Assembly (NCBI GenBank): GCA_963813635.1
Contig: CAWEZO010000002.1
Span: 620,001 to 684,000, forward strand
Reading direction: 5' to 3'
Length of the DNA: 64,000 nucleotides
DNA from: JBBRZM01 sp963813635
Lineage (GTDB): Bacteria > Actinomycetota > Acidimicrobiia > IMCC26256 > JBBRZM01
A program made the position numbers and the translations under genes. Below, piece after piece: positions 1 to 11,234 of the stretch. Each line of letters begins with the position of its first letter. The first letter of the stretch is position 1. The notes below the pieces were generated by a model. That model was not told the DNA's origin, made no database searches, and worked only from the letters and a program-made list of their open reading frames with translations.

Positions 1-333
1 ACGAGACCGCGAGCAGGACGAACATCAGCCGGCGTAGCCGATCAGCGCGAGGTCGCGCAGCTTGCGGTAGTCGATCGGCCATGACCGCCACCATCGCAGC
101 ACGCCGAGCGACGACGACGACGCCTGGCGCTTGACGTAGTACAGCGGGTCCCGCCGCTGCTCGGCTGTGTGCGGGTCGCGCGAGTAGATCATCAGCAGGC
201 CGAGCCCGGCCGTGACGATCGAGCGCCGCGACGAGCAGCGACGTCGAGGTGGCGCAACGGCGACGACTGGAGGCGCGCCCGCCGGTCGGAGAGCACCGCC
301 GACGGGCGCTCGGCGCGCTGCGATCGTCGCCAT
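1..333 (-). CDS. rodA: RodA/FtsW-family SEDS peptidoglycan polymerase, N-terminal part (cut by window edge, frame-disrupted)
   Basis: N-terminal part of the SEDS-family glycan polymerase that works with a class B PBP in cell-wall elongation at the inner membrane. The recognisable stretch reads IVTAGLGLLMIYS, then DPLYYVKRQ, then DYRKLRDLALIGYAG, which is the first membrane segment and first loop of RodA/FtsW proteins. The ATG at 331-333 overlaps the PBP2 stop in a TGATG arrangement, so the two are translationally coupled. The frame is broken at least twice (around 28 and in the 180-290 stretch); the continuation LMFVLLAVS is in another frame. The rest of the gene lies outside the window. Family assignment is firm; the exact N-terminal sequence is not. 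Confidence 0.75.
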
Positions 334-2285
334 CAGTCGTCGCCCTCGGTGCCGCGACGACGGATCGCGGCGTCAGCCCGTCGAGCCCCTCGATGATCGC
401 GCGGACGATCGGCGCGGCGGTCTCGGCCCCGTAGCCGCCCTCCTCGACGACCGCGAGCCACGACGTACTGCGGGTTGTCGGCGGGCGGGATCCCGACGAA
501 CAGCGACGTGGCCTGCTTGCCCTGGACCTCCGCGGTGCCGGTCTTGCCCGCGATCGAGACCTGGTCGAACGGGAAGCCCGCGAACACGCTCGCGGCGGTC
601 CCGTGTCGCGTCGGCCACACCGTGAACCCGGCGAGGATCGCGTCCGCGCGCCGGGGTCGGGTCGCGTGGACGCGAGCGTGATCGGCGCGAGGTCGCGCAC
701 GACGTGCCTCGGGCGTCGAGCACCGTCGGACGCGAGCCGCGGCGTCGAGCAGCGTGCCGCCGTTCGCGAACGTGGCGTAGCGCATTCGCGAGCTGCAGCG
801 GCGTGACGAGCAGGTCGCCCTGTCCGACGGCGAGGTTGATGTTGTCGCCCGGGAGCCAGATGAGTTCTCGGCTTACGGGATTGCGGCTGGCTCTCGTGTG
901 AATCCTCTGCTTCCACGCCGCGTCGGGGACCCGCCCTGCCGCCTCACTCGGCGAGGCCGACGCCGGTCGGCTCACCGAACCCGAACTGCCGCGCGGTGTC
1001 CTGGATCGCGTAGCCCGTGCGGCGTGTCGCCGCGGCGGAAGTGCCCCAGAAGTCGCCGCCGATCGTGTAGAAGTACACGTCGCTCGACACGGTGAGCGCC
1101 GGCAGGCAGATCGAGCCGTTGCGCGTGCTCCCCGCGTTGCGGAAGAAGCCGCCGACCGTTGATACGAACCGTTGTCGTTGATCGTCGTGGCCGGGGTGAT
1201 CACGCCGGTCTGGAGCCCGGCGATCGCGCGTGAACGGCTTGAACGTCGAGCCGGGGGCGTACTGGCCCTGAATCGCTCGGTCGATCAGCGGGAAGTGGTT
1301 GGCGGGGTCGTTGAGCGCGCTTGAACTGGTCGTCGGGATCCCGTTGAGCGAACTCGTTCGGGTCGTACGTCGGGTTCGACGCCATCGCGACGACCGAGCC
1401 GTCCGTCGCGTCGAGCACCACGACCGAGCCGGCCGGTGCCGCGAACAGCGTCTTGAACCCTTCTTGAGCCGTGTCCTGGGTCCCCGCGCCGCGACCATCG
1501 CCTGGGCCAGCGACGCCTCCGCAGCTTCTGGACGTCGAGATCGATCGTCAGCTGCACGTCGTGGCCGGGCACCGGCCGCCGCTCGTCGACCGTCCGGAGC
1601 GACTTGCCGCGGCTGTCGACCTCGATCTTGTCGACCTGCGGCTTGCCGCGAAGCTCCGACTCGTAGGTCTGCTCCACGCCCGACTTCCCGATCGTCTCGC
1701 CGAGTTGGTAGTGCGCGTCGGCTTCGCTGCTTGAGCTCGGCGTCGCTCATTTCGCCCGTGTAACCGAGCACGTGGGCGGCAAGTGAGCCGCCCGGGTACG
1801 AGCGGATGGCGATCTGGTCGGCGTCGACGCCGGGAAAGAGCTGCTGGTGCTCCTTGATGAACGTGATCTTGTCGATCGACACGCCGGTCGCGACCGGCAC
1901 CGGACGGTACGGCGAGATGCGCTTGTCGTTGATCCGCTTCTGAATGGACGCCGGCGGACACTTGCAGGACGAAGGCGAGCCGGGCGACGACCAGCTTGAG
2001 ATCCTGGGGCGTGATCTTGCGGTCGACCGGGATGACGTTCTCGACGCGGTTCTGCGCGAGCACGCGGCCCTTGTCATCGAGGAGTCGACCGCGCAGCCCC
2101 GGGGTTTGCACGATACGTACGGAGTTGCGGGTCGCGACCACGGCCAGCTTCTGGCCGGCACCCGCCTGGAGGAACCACAGGCGGGCGACCAGGGTGCAGA
2201 AGAGCGCCATGACGACGACGCCGATGATGCTGAGGCGCACGCGTGGGTTGGCCTCGGACGCGTGCCGGCGGTCGGAAGAGCTCAT
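333..2285 (-). CDS. mrdA: Penicillin-binding protein 2 (class B PBP, elongation transpeptidase), with many frame disruptions
   Basis: Transpeptidase that cross-links peptidoglycan with RodA during elongation. The start at 2285 gives an N-terminal cytoplasmic tail, one membrane anchor (LSIIGVVVMALFCTLVARLW), the PBP-dimer region with GLRGRLLDDKGRVLAQN, and then the transpeptidase domain. Its motifs are visible in different frames: the active-site SxxK as APGSTFKPF near 1240, SSDV near 1085, and KTGT as AGKTGTAEV near 540. The frame changes roughly eight to ten times between 2000 and 350, yet every conserved block is present and in order. This argues for uncorrected indels in the sequence rather than a long-dead gene, but a pseudogene cannot be excluded from the sequence alone. 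It sits between mreD and rodA in the usual mre/mrd cluster. Confidence 0.8.
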
Positions 2286-2350
2286 GATCCCACCATCCTC
2301 GCGAACCGGTGACCGAAAGTGCGAGCGCGGCCCACGATCAGGGCGGGCCG

Positions 2351-2860
2351 TCAGTAGGTGCGGAAGGCCCCGCTGGCTGCCTTTTCGCTGGTCGCCCACC
2401 GGGCCAGGGGGAAGATCAACGGTGAGATCACCATGTCGTAGGCCGCCGCAATGACGACGATTCGCAGATTGTGAACCGTCAGGAGGTGCTCGACACCGAC
2501 CAGCGCGCCGATCGTGATGAAGACCAGGCCCCCGAAGAGCCCGCCCAGGCCGCCAAGCAGTGGGACGACCCAGCGGGACGACCGCAGCATCCCGCCTCGC
2601 AGCACTCCGACGACGTAGCCGGTGGCGGCGAACGCGATCGCCGAGAGGCCGAGTGGCGTCTCGCGGAAGAGGTCGATGGCGATGCCGGCAAGGAACCCGA
2701 AGATCGCGCCGTCGTCGGGACCGACGTGGTACGCGACCGCGATTGTCGCGACGAGCCCGACGTCGGGTACCACACCGCCGATGCGCAGGTAGGGAAAGAC
2801 CGCCGTCTGCAAGAGGACGCACGTGAGCAGCAACATGAACAGCCGCACCCGGCGGATCAT
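2351..2860 (-). CDS. mreD: Rod shape-determining protein MreD
   Basis: Small integral membrane protein of the elongasome, 169 residues, the usual size. It is almost entirely hydrophobic, with about five membrane segments starting with LFMLLLTCVLLQTAVFPYL. The GxxPDVGLV segment after the first helix and the FGFLAGIAIDLF stretch with its acidic residue are typical of MreD. It lies between mreC (upstream, 15 bases away) and the PBP2 gene (65 bases downstream), the standard mreBCD-mrdAB order, and is intact. Its exact biochemical role is poorly defined in general; the assignment rests on composition, length and position. Confidence 0.88.
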   Translation of the reverse strand: MIRRVRLFMLLLTCVLLQTAVFPYLRIGGVVPDVGLVATIAVAYHVGPDDGAIFGFLAGIAIDLFRETPLGLSAIAFAATGYVVGVLRGGMLRSSRWVVPLLGGLGGLFGGLVFITIGALVGVEHLLTVHNLRIVVIAAAYDMVISPLIFPLARWATSEKAASGAFRTY

Positions 2861-2875
2861 GTCATCACCACGCGC

Positions 2876-3717
2876 TCAACCACCGGACGCCTTCGGCCAG
2901 TGCAAGACCTTGACGAACTCGACTTGATCGAGATCGACGAGCGGCTTCAAGGTAATCGTCTGCTCGAGCCCGTCGCGCGACCTGGTTGCACCCGTCACCT
3001 TGGCCACAGGGATGTTGGGTGGATAGCTGCTGTTCTGCAGACCCGACGTGAACACGAGCTCGCCCTTCGCGACGGGTACGTCGGGCTCGACGAACTTCAG
3101 GGTGAGCTCCGCCTTGCCGGAACGCCCCTCGCGATCCCCGGTTGACCGCTCTTCTCGAGCCGTACGCCGACGCCGGCCGTCGGATCGTCGATGAGCTCAA
3201 CGGTCGCGCTGGTCCGCGCGACTTCAGTGATCCGGCCGACCAGTCCCGCGCCCACGACCACGGGCATGCCCACCGCGAGCCCTCGATTGCTTCCTCGGTC
3301 AATTTGGATCGTGCGTTCGAAGTTGCCCGGCGCCCCGGCGATGACGCGCGCCGCGATCGCGTCGGAGTCTTCGATGAACGGGATGTCGACCAGCTTCTTC
3401 AGCTGCTCGTTCTCGCGGATCACGGCACGCGCTTCGGCTTCTCTGCCTTGCTGCGCGGCGAGCCGGTCGCGCAGCTTTCGATTGTCGGCCTTGAGCGATC
3501 CGGAGTCGGCCACGCCCTGGATCCAGTCGCCGACCGGCGAGAACACGTCGTCGACCGCGCTTTCAACGGGAGCAACCACTTCGTGGGCTGCATCGCGTGC
3601 GGTGCCGATCACGCCGCCGCCCGAGCCTCGCGAGTCAAGGGTGATGAGCGTCACGGCGGTCAGCACCAGCAGCACGAGCAAGAAACGGCCCCGACTGCCC
3701 CGGCGATAGACGACCAC
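2876..3717 (-). CDS. mreC: Rod shape-determining protein MreC (one frameshift)
   Basis: Bitopic membrane protein that scaffolds the elongation machinery outside the membrane. After a short basic tail comes one membrane segment (FLLVLLVLTAVTLITL), a coiled-coil stretch (LKADNRKLRDRLAAQ, then VIRENEQLKKLVD) and the beta-barrel domain. The frame changes once near 3122, where GIARG should continue into SGKAELTLKFVEPD; the C-terminus then reads cleanly to VLHWPKASGG and a stop at 2876. Length after correction, about 280 residues, is normal. It starts 15 bases after the mreB stop. The single-base break inside a conserved single-copy gene looks like a sequence error. Confidence 0.88.
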
Positions 3718-3732
3718 GACCCGATCGGGAGA

Positions 3733-4771
3733 TCAGTGCTGCTGCGAGGAGATGAGGACCTGCTTGAGGGCGTCGAACTCCTCGAGGCACTGGCCGGAAC
3801 CGAGGACGACGGAGAAGAGGGGGTTCTTGGCCACCACGATCGGCATACCGGTCTCGTTGGCCAGCCGCTGGTCGAGGCCGTGCAGCAACGCGCCGCCCCC
3901 GGTGATGACGATGCCCTTCTCCATGATGTCGGCAGCAAGCTCGGGCGGCGTCTTGTCGAGCGTGTACTTCACCGCGTCGACAGTTGCGGCGACGGGTTCC
4001 TCGATCGCCTCGCGCAACTCGTCGGTCGACACGACAATCGTCTTCGGCAATCCCGTGACGAGGTCGCGGCCGCGGATCTCGGCGTACAGCTCCTCCTCGA
4101 GCGGCGACGCGCTCGCGAGCTGCACCTTGATCTCTTCCGCGGTGCGCTCGCCGAGCGCGAGTGAGTATTCCTTCTTGACGAACGTGATGATCGCCTCGTC
4201 GAGCTCGTCGCCGCCGATGCGTATCGACTCGCTTGCAACGATGCCGCCCAGCGAGATCACTGCGACCTCGGTCGTACCGCCGCCGATGTCGACGACCATG
4301 TTGCCGGCGGGCTCGTGCACCGGAAGACCGGCTCCGATCGCGGCGGCCATCGGCTCTTCGATGATGTACGCAGGCTTGCGGGCACCGGCGTACTCCGCCG
4401 CCTCCTGCACTCGCGCGCTGCTCGACACCGGTGATGCCCGACGGCACACAGATCACCATGCGGGGCTTCGCCCACCTGCGGCTGTGCACACGCTGGATGA
4501 AGTAGCGCAACATCTTCTCGCAGATGTCAAAATCGGCGATCACGCCGTCTTTCAACGGACGGATGGCCTGAATGTGGCCGGGTGTGCGGCCGATCATGCG
4601 CTTGGCCTCGGAGCCGACCGCGAGTGGACGACCGTCTCTCACGTTGATCGCGACGACCGACGGTTCGTCGAGCACGATGCCGCGCCCGCGCACGTACACG
4701 AGGGTGTTGGCGGTGCCGAGGTCGACCGCCATATCGCGACCGACAATCGATGAGTACCAGGGCTCAGTCAC
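3733..4771 (-). CDS. mreB: Rod shape-determining protein MreB (one frameshift)
   Basis: Bacterial actin homologue that directs lateral cell-wall synthesis. The GTG at 4771 gives VTEPWYSSIVGRDMAVDLGT, placing the phosphate-1 motif DLGTANT normally; the phosphate-2 motif follows as DIGGGTTEVAV and the adenosine motif as ITGGGALLHGL. Length, about 345 residues, matches the family. The frame shifts once near 4420, between VPSGITGVEQRA and VQEAAEYAGARK. It leads the mreBCD-mrdAB cluster, with 127 bases separating it from ndk. An mreB start in this position suggests rod-shaped cells, which is inference from family biology. Confidence 0.92.
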
Positions 4772-4898
4772 GAGTGTGTGCCTCCTCCGTGACGAGCTAG
4801 TGAGGCTAGGTGCCGAACCGCCCGCGGGTCCAGCCGTAGAACTTGTTGTTCCCCGCGAATCGCGAAGGAAACGTGCCACCACCTGCAACGCGGGAATG

Positions 4899-5312
4899 TC
4901 AGCCGTTCGGTGTGAAGAAGAGCGCGATCTCGCGTTCGGCAGACTCGGCACTGTCGGACCCGTGCACGAGGTTCTCGCCGGTTTCGAGGGCGAGGTCACC
5001 GCGAATCGTGCCCGGCGCCGCCTCGCGGGGGTTGGTCGCGCCCATCATCGTGCGCACGGTCTGCCACGTGTCGGGCCCACCTTCGACGATCATCGCCACG
5101 AGTGAACCCCGGGTGATGAACGCGACGAGCTCGCCAAAGAACGGCTTGTCGCGATGCTCGTCGTAGTGGCGGCCGGCCAGGTCGGCATCGATGCGGCGGA
5201 GCTCGATCGCCGAGATCGTGAGCCCCCTGCGCTCGAGCCGCCCGATGATCTCGCCGACGAGCCCGCGCTCGACCGCATCGGGCTTGCACAGAACCAGGGT
5301 GCGTGTGCTCAT
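4899..5312 (-). CDS. ndk: Nucleoside diphosphate kinase
   Basis: Cytosolic enzyme that passes the terminal phosphate of ATP to other NDPs and dNDPs through a phosphohistidine. The 137-residue protein has the N-terminal TLVLCKPDAVERGLVGEII block, the RHYDEHRDKPFF loop, and the active-site histidine in NLVHGSDSAESAEREI. It is full length and unbroken. The neighbours folC (upstream) and mreB (downstream) are on the same strand. Nothing unusual is seen. Confidence 0.97.
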   Translation of the reverse strand: MSTRTLVLCKPDAVERGLVGEIIGRLERRGLTISAIELRRIDADLAGRHYDEHRDKPFFGELVAFITRGSLVAMIVEGGPDTWQTVRTMMGATNPREAAPGTIRGDLALETGENLVHGSDSAESAEREIALFFTPNG

Positions 5313-5349
5313 GAGCCGGGGACGCTAGCCGTACCTGCCGTTTTGGTGC

Positions 5350-6670
5350 CTATTCGCCCGCCGCGACGAGGGCTCGGCGGGCTTCGCCGACCGTGTACAG
5401 GGAACCGGTGACGACGAGCTGACCATCCGGTTCGGTGACCGCAAGGCCCCGGGCGACGGCCTCGGCCACGAGGTCGGTGACGTCGATGCGATCGGGATCG
5501 ACGCCGAGGTCGGCCGCCGCGTCGGCGACGCGCGCCGGGTCGAGCGCGCGTGGGCTGGGCGGGCGGCAACAGACCACGCGATGCGCGCCGTTCACGTCGA
5601 GCGCCTCTAGCATCTCGTGGGGTTCCTTCTCGCGCAGGAGTCCGACGACCAGTGTGCGCGGCGCGGCCACGAACTCCTCCGCGAGCGCCTGCCTTAGGGC
5701 GTGCGCGCCGGCGACGTTGTGTGCACCGTCGAGCAATACGAGCGGGTGGTGTCCGACGACTTCGAGCCGGCCCGGAGATCGCACCGCCGCGAACGCGTCC
5801 GCAACGACGTGCTCGGGCAACGGTCCGCCGACGAAGCACTCGGCGGCCGTCAGCGCGGCCGCTGCGTTGTCGGCCTGGTGGGCGCCGTGGAGCGGCAGGA
5901 AGATCTCGTCGTATTGCGCCTCGGGCGTGAACAAGCACACCAACCGACCGCCATGTGCGATCACGTTCGTCGAGACGCCGAATCCACCGCCGCGCATGAT
6001 CACCCGTTCGGCGCCCCGGTCGAGGAACAGCGGTGCGAGCGCCGGATCGGTCTCTCCGAGCACGAGGGTGCAGCCCGGCTTGATGATTCCGGCCTTCTCC
6101 GCCGCGATCGACTCGCGTGTCGGTCCGAGGTACTCGACGTGGTCGACACTCACGTTGGTCACGACCGCGACGTCGCCGTCGATCACATTGGTTGCGTCCC
6201 ATTCGCCGCCGACGCCGACCTCGATGACGGCCGCCTGCACAGCGACGTCGGCGAACCAGCGGAAAGCTGCGGCGGTCAGGATCTCGAAGTAGCTCGGCCG
6301 GTCGTCGACGAACTGCTCGACCCGGGCCATGACAGTCAGCAGCTCGGCGAGCGTCGTCATTGGAGATCGGCTCGGTGTTCCAAGTGATGCGCTCGTTGAC
6401 GCGCTCGAGATGCGGACTCGTGTACGTGCCCGTCAACAGGCCGCTGCCGACGAACAATGCCGCGACCATCCGCGCGACCGACGTCTTGCCGTTGGTGCCG
6501 GTGATGTGCACGGCGGGAAAGTCGAGCTGCGGCGAACCGAGCAGCGTCGTCAGCGCTTCGATGCGCGCCCGGGTGGGCGCGGTCGCGCGCCGGTCGGCGC
6601 CGGTGGGAAGACCCACCGACTCGAGGTTGACGTGTGCATCGAGCCAGGCGCGAGCCTCGACGGGGTTCAC
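5350..6670 (-). CDS. folC: Folylpolyglutamate synthase / dihydrofolate synthase (one frameshift)
   Basis: ATP-dependent ligase of the Mur ligase fold that adds glutamate to dihydropteroate or to reduced folates. The N-terminal part carries the P-loop ITGTNGKTSVARM and the folate-binding block GTYTSPHLERVNERI; the second part carries the central domain (IEVGVGGEWDATN, SVDHVEYLG, EKAGIIKPG) and the C-terminal LLDGAHNVAGA. The frame changes near 6360, between NTEPISND and LAELLTVMARVEQ. Combined length, about 438 residues, is normal. The ATG at 6670 is 3 bases past the valS stop, so it is probably co-transcribed with valS, as is common. Confidence 0.9.
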
Positions 6671-6673
6671 TCG

Positions 6674-9257
6674 CTACGACTCACCCGCGTCGGCGGCCAC
6701 CATCTCGACGTGTACCGCGATCTCGTCGCCGAGATCGGTGTCGAGGCTGCGGACGCGGCCCGCCTCGAGCACATCGCCGCGCGCGCCTTCAAGAGCGGCA
6801 AGGCGCTCGCTCGTGTCGGTGACGCTCAGGTTCGCGACATCGGCGCGCAGTGACCGCTGCGCGGTCGTCTTCGCCTTGCGGATCGCGCCGAGCACGTCGG
6901 CCGCGACGACGTACACGAGCGGGTCGCTGTCGCCGCCGACGGGCGCCGCCGCGACGCGCAGCTCGGTGGGGTCGGGCCACGGCGCGCGGTGCACCGAACC
7001 GCTCTGCCACCACGACCACACCTCCTCGGTGACGAAGGGCAGATGCGGGGCCAACAAGCGGAGCAGCACCGACAGCGTGATCTCGAGGGTGCGGCGAGCC
7101 GACGCCCCACCGGGCTCTCCCGGCGCCCGATACGCACGCTGTTTGACCAGCTCCAAGTAGTCGTCGCAGAAGCCCCAGAAGAAGCGCTCGGTGCGCTCGA
7201 GCGCGCGGGCGTAGTCGTAGTCGTCGAACGCGGCGGTCGCGTCCGCGATGAGGACGCCGACGTGCGCGAGGAGCGAGCGGTCGAGTGCCTCGGTCACACC
7301 GGATCCGTCCTCGTTGCCCGCCGAGCCGTCTCCGCGCACGCCGAGCGCGAACCTCGACGCGTTGAGGATCTTGATCGCGAGCCGCCGGCCGACCTTCATC
7401 TGGCCCTCGTCGAAGGCGGTGTCGGTGCCGGGCCGTCCGCTCGCCGCCCAGTACCGCACGGCGTCGGAGCCGAACTGGTCGAGGAGGTCGAGGGGCGTGA
7501 GCGCGTTGCCCTTGCTCTTCGACATCTTCTTGCGGTCGGGGTCGAGGACCCAGCCCGAGATCGCGGCATCGCTCCAGGGGAGGCGGTCGAACTCGAGTTG
7601 CGCGCGCACGATGGTCGAGAACAGCCACGTGCGGATGATCTCGTGCGCCTGTGGCCGCAGATCCATGGGGAAGACGCGCGCGAACAGATCAGGATCGTCC
7701 TCCCAACGCGCCGCGATCTCGGGCGTGAGCGATGACGTCGCCCAGGTGTCCATCACGTCGGGGTCGCCCACGAAGCCGCCGGGCTGTCCACGCCGGTCTT
7801 CCGCGTAGCCCGCGGGGACATCGCTCGACGGGTCGACCGGCAGCACGTCTTCGGCCGGCAGGATCGGGTGGTCGTAGTCGGCGTCGCCGTCGTCGGTCAG
7901 CGGATACCACACAGGAAATGGCACGCCGAAGAAACGCTGCCGGCTGATGAGCCAGTCACCGTTGAGGCCCTCGACCCAGCTCTCGTAGCGCGCACGCATG
8001 TACGGCGGGTGCCAGCGCAGTTCCTTGCCGCGTGCGAGCAACGCCTCCCGCAACTCGGCGTCGCGACCGCCGTTGCGGAAGTACCACTGCCGGCTCGTGA
8101 CGATCTCGAGCGGCCGATCACCTCGCTCGTAGAACTTCACCGAGTGCGTGATCGGCTTCGGGTCGCCGACGAGGTCGCCCGATTCCTGCAGCAGCTCCAC
8201 GATCCGCTTCCGGGCCTGCTTCACCGTCTTGCCCGCGATCTCGGCCCATGCGGTTGCTGCCCCGTCGTCGTCGAACGTGACCGGCGGCTCGGCCTGGATG
8301 CGTCCGTCACGCCCCAGCACGTTGCGCGTCGGCAGTTGCAGCTCGCGCCACCAGACCACGTCTGCGACATCACCGAACGTGCAGATCATCGCTATCCCGG
8401 AACCCTTCTCGGGATCCGCGAGGGCGTGCGCCGCGATCGGTACGGCGACGCCGAACAGCGGCGTGCGCACCTCTTTGCCGAACAATGACTGATAACGCGC
8501 GTCGTCGGGGTGCGCGACGAGCGCGACGCACGCGGGAATCAGCTCGGGACGGGTGGTCTCGATCACGACGTCGGCCGCGCCGTCGACACCGGCGAAGCGG
8601 ATCGGGTGGTACGCGCCGGTCTGTTCGCGGTCTTCGAGCTCAGCCTGCGCGACGGCGGTGCGGAAGTCGACGTCCCACAGCGTCGGCGCCTCCGCCTGGT
8701 AGGCCTGGTCGCGCTGCAGCATTCGCAGGAACGCCCGCTGCGACACGCGCTGGGCGCCGGTGCCGATCGTCGTGTACGTCGTCGACCAGTCGACCGACAG
8801 GCCGAGGTGACGCCACAGCTCCTCGAACTTCAGCTCGTCTTCGACGACGAGGCCGTCGCACAGCTCCACGAAGTTGCGTCGCGACGTCGGCACCGTACCC
8901 TTGCCGGGTTTGGCCGGCGGGATGAACGCCGGGTCGTACGGCAACGACGGGTCGCACGCGACGCCGAAGAAGTTCTGGACGCGTCGCTCGGTCGGCAGGC
9001 CGTTGTCGTCCCAGCCCATCGGGTAGAAGATCTCCTTGCCCCGCATGCGCTGGTACCGAGCGATGGTGTCGGTGTGCGTGTAGGAGAACACGTGGCCGAC
9101 GTGCAGCGACCCGCTCACCGTGGGCGGTGGCGTGTCGATCGAGTAGATGCTCGGCCCGACTCTTCGTGCGATCGAACCGGTATGTGCCGTCGGCCTCCCA
9201 GCGCCCGCTCCACTTCGGTTCGAGCCCGTCGAGCGACGGCTTGTCCGGAATGCCCAT
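6674..9257 (-). CDS. valS: Valyl-tRNA synthetase (one frameshift near the N-terminus)
   Basis: Class I aminoacyl-tRNA synthetase that charges tRNA-Val and edits threonine. The start at 9257 reads MGIPDKPSLDGLEPKWSGRW; after a frame change near 9145 the HIGH-type motif appears as SGSLHVGHVFSY, followed by WDDNGLPTERRVQNFFGV, the editing domain, the KMSKSKGN loop near 7510, an anticodon-binding domain and a short C-terminal tail. The DDNGLPTERRVQ form, instead of the TDHAGIATQ form of E. coli ValRS, marks the subtype also found in streptomycetes. Corrected length is about 860 residues. The only break lies between MGIP and the HIGH motif and looks like an indel error. Confidence 0.93.
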
Positions 9258-9310
9258 GAGCGTTCAGTCTACGGACCAACCCCGTTGCATTCGGGGGCCG
9301 GAGGACGGCG

Positions 9311-10567
<1,257 letters not shown>

Positions 10568-10597
10568 GACGTTTCCCCCTCAGCCGGTCGCGTACGC

Positions 10598-11234
10598 TCA
10601 GCTGACCCCGGCCGCAACTGCGACCTGCGCCAGTTCTCGGTTGGAGATCACTTCGTCGACGATGCCGTACTCCTTGGCTTCGGGCGCGCTCATGATGAAG
10701 TCGCGGTCGGTGTCATGCGCGATCTTGTCGACGAGTTGACCGGTGTGGTGTGCGAGCAGCTCGTCGAGCAGCTCGCGCATGCGGATGATCTCCTTCGCCT
10801 GGATCTCGATGTCGACGGCCTGCCCCGACGCACCGCCGTGCGGCTGGTGGATCAGGATGCGCGCGTGGGGCAGCACGTAGCGCTTGCCCTTGGCGCCCGC
10901 GGCGAGCAGCACCGCCGCCGCCGACGCGGCCTGGCCGACGCAGATCGTCTGCACATCGCACTTGATGAACTGCATCGTGTCGTAGATCGCGAACAGGCCG
11001 GTGATCTCGCCGCCGGGCGAGTTGATGTAGATGGAGATGTCCTTGTCGGGGTCTTCGCTCTCGAGGTGGAGCAGCTGGGCGATCATGAGGTTGGCGACCG
11101 TGTCGTCGATCGGCGTGCCGAGGAAGCATGATGCGCTCCTTGAGCAACCGCGAGTAGATGTCGAAGGCACGCTCGCCTCGGTTCGTCTGCTCGATGACGG
11201 TGGGGACGAGGTAGTTGCGGATCGGCTCAGTCAC
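10598..11234 (-). CDS. clpP: ClpP proteolytic subunit (one frameshift)
   Basis: Serine protease subunit of ClpXP/ClpCP. The start at 11234 reads MTEPIRNYLVPTVIEQTNRG and overlaps the tig stop by four bases (ATGA). After a frame change near 11128 it continues FLGTPIDDTVANLMIAQLL. The catalytic serine lies in CVGQAASAAA, the histidine in RILIHQPHGG, and the aspartate in AHDTDRDFIMS. The GQAASAAA form lacks the methionine of the common GQAASMGA, a natural variation. Corrected length is about 211 residues. Actinobacteria often have two clpP genes; only one is in this window. Confidence 0.93.
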
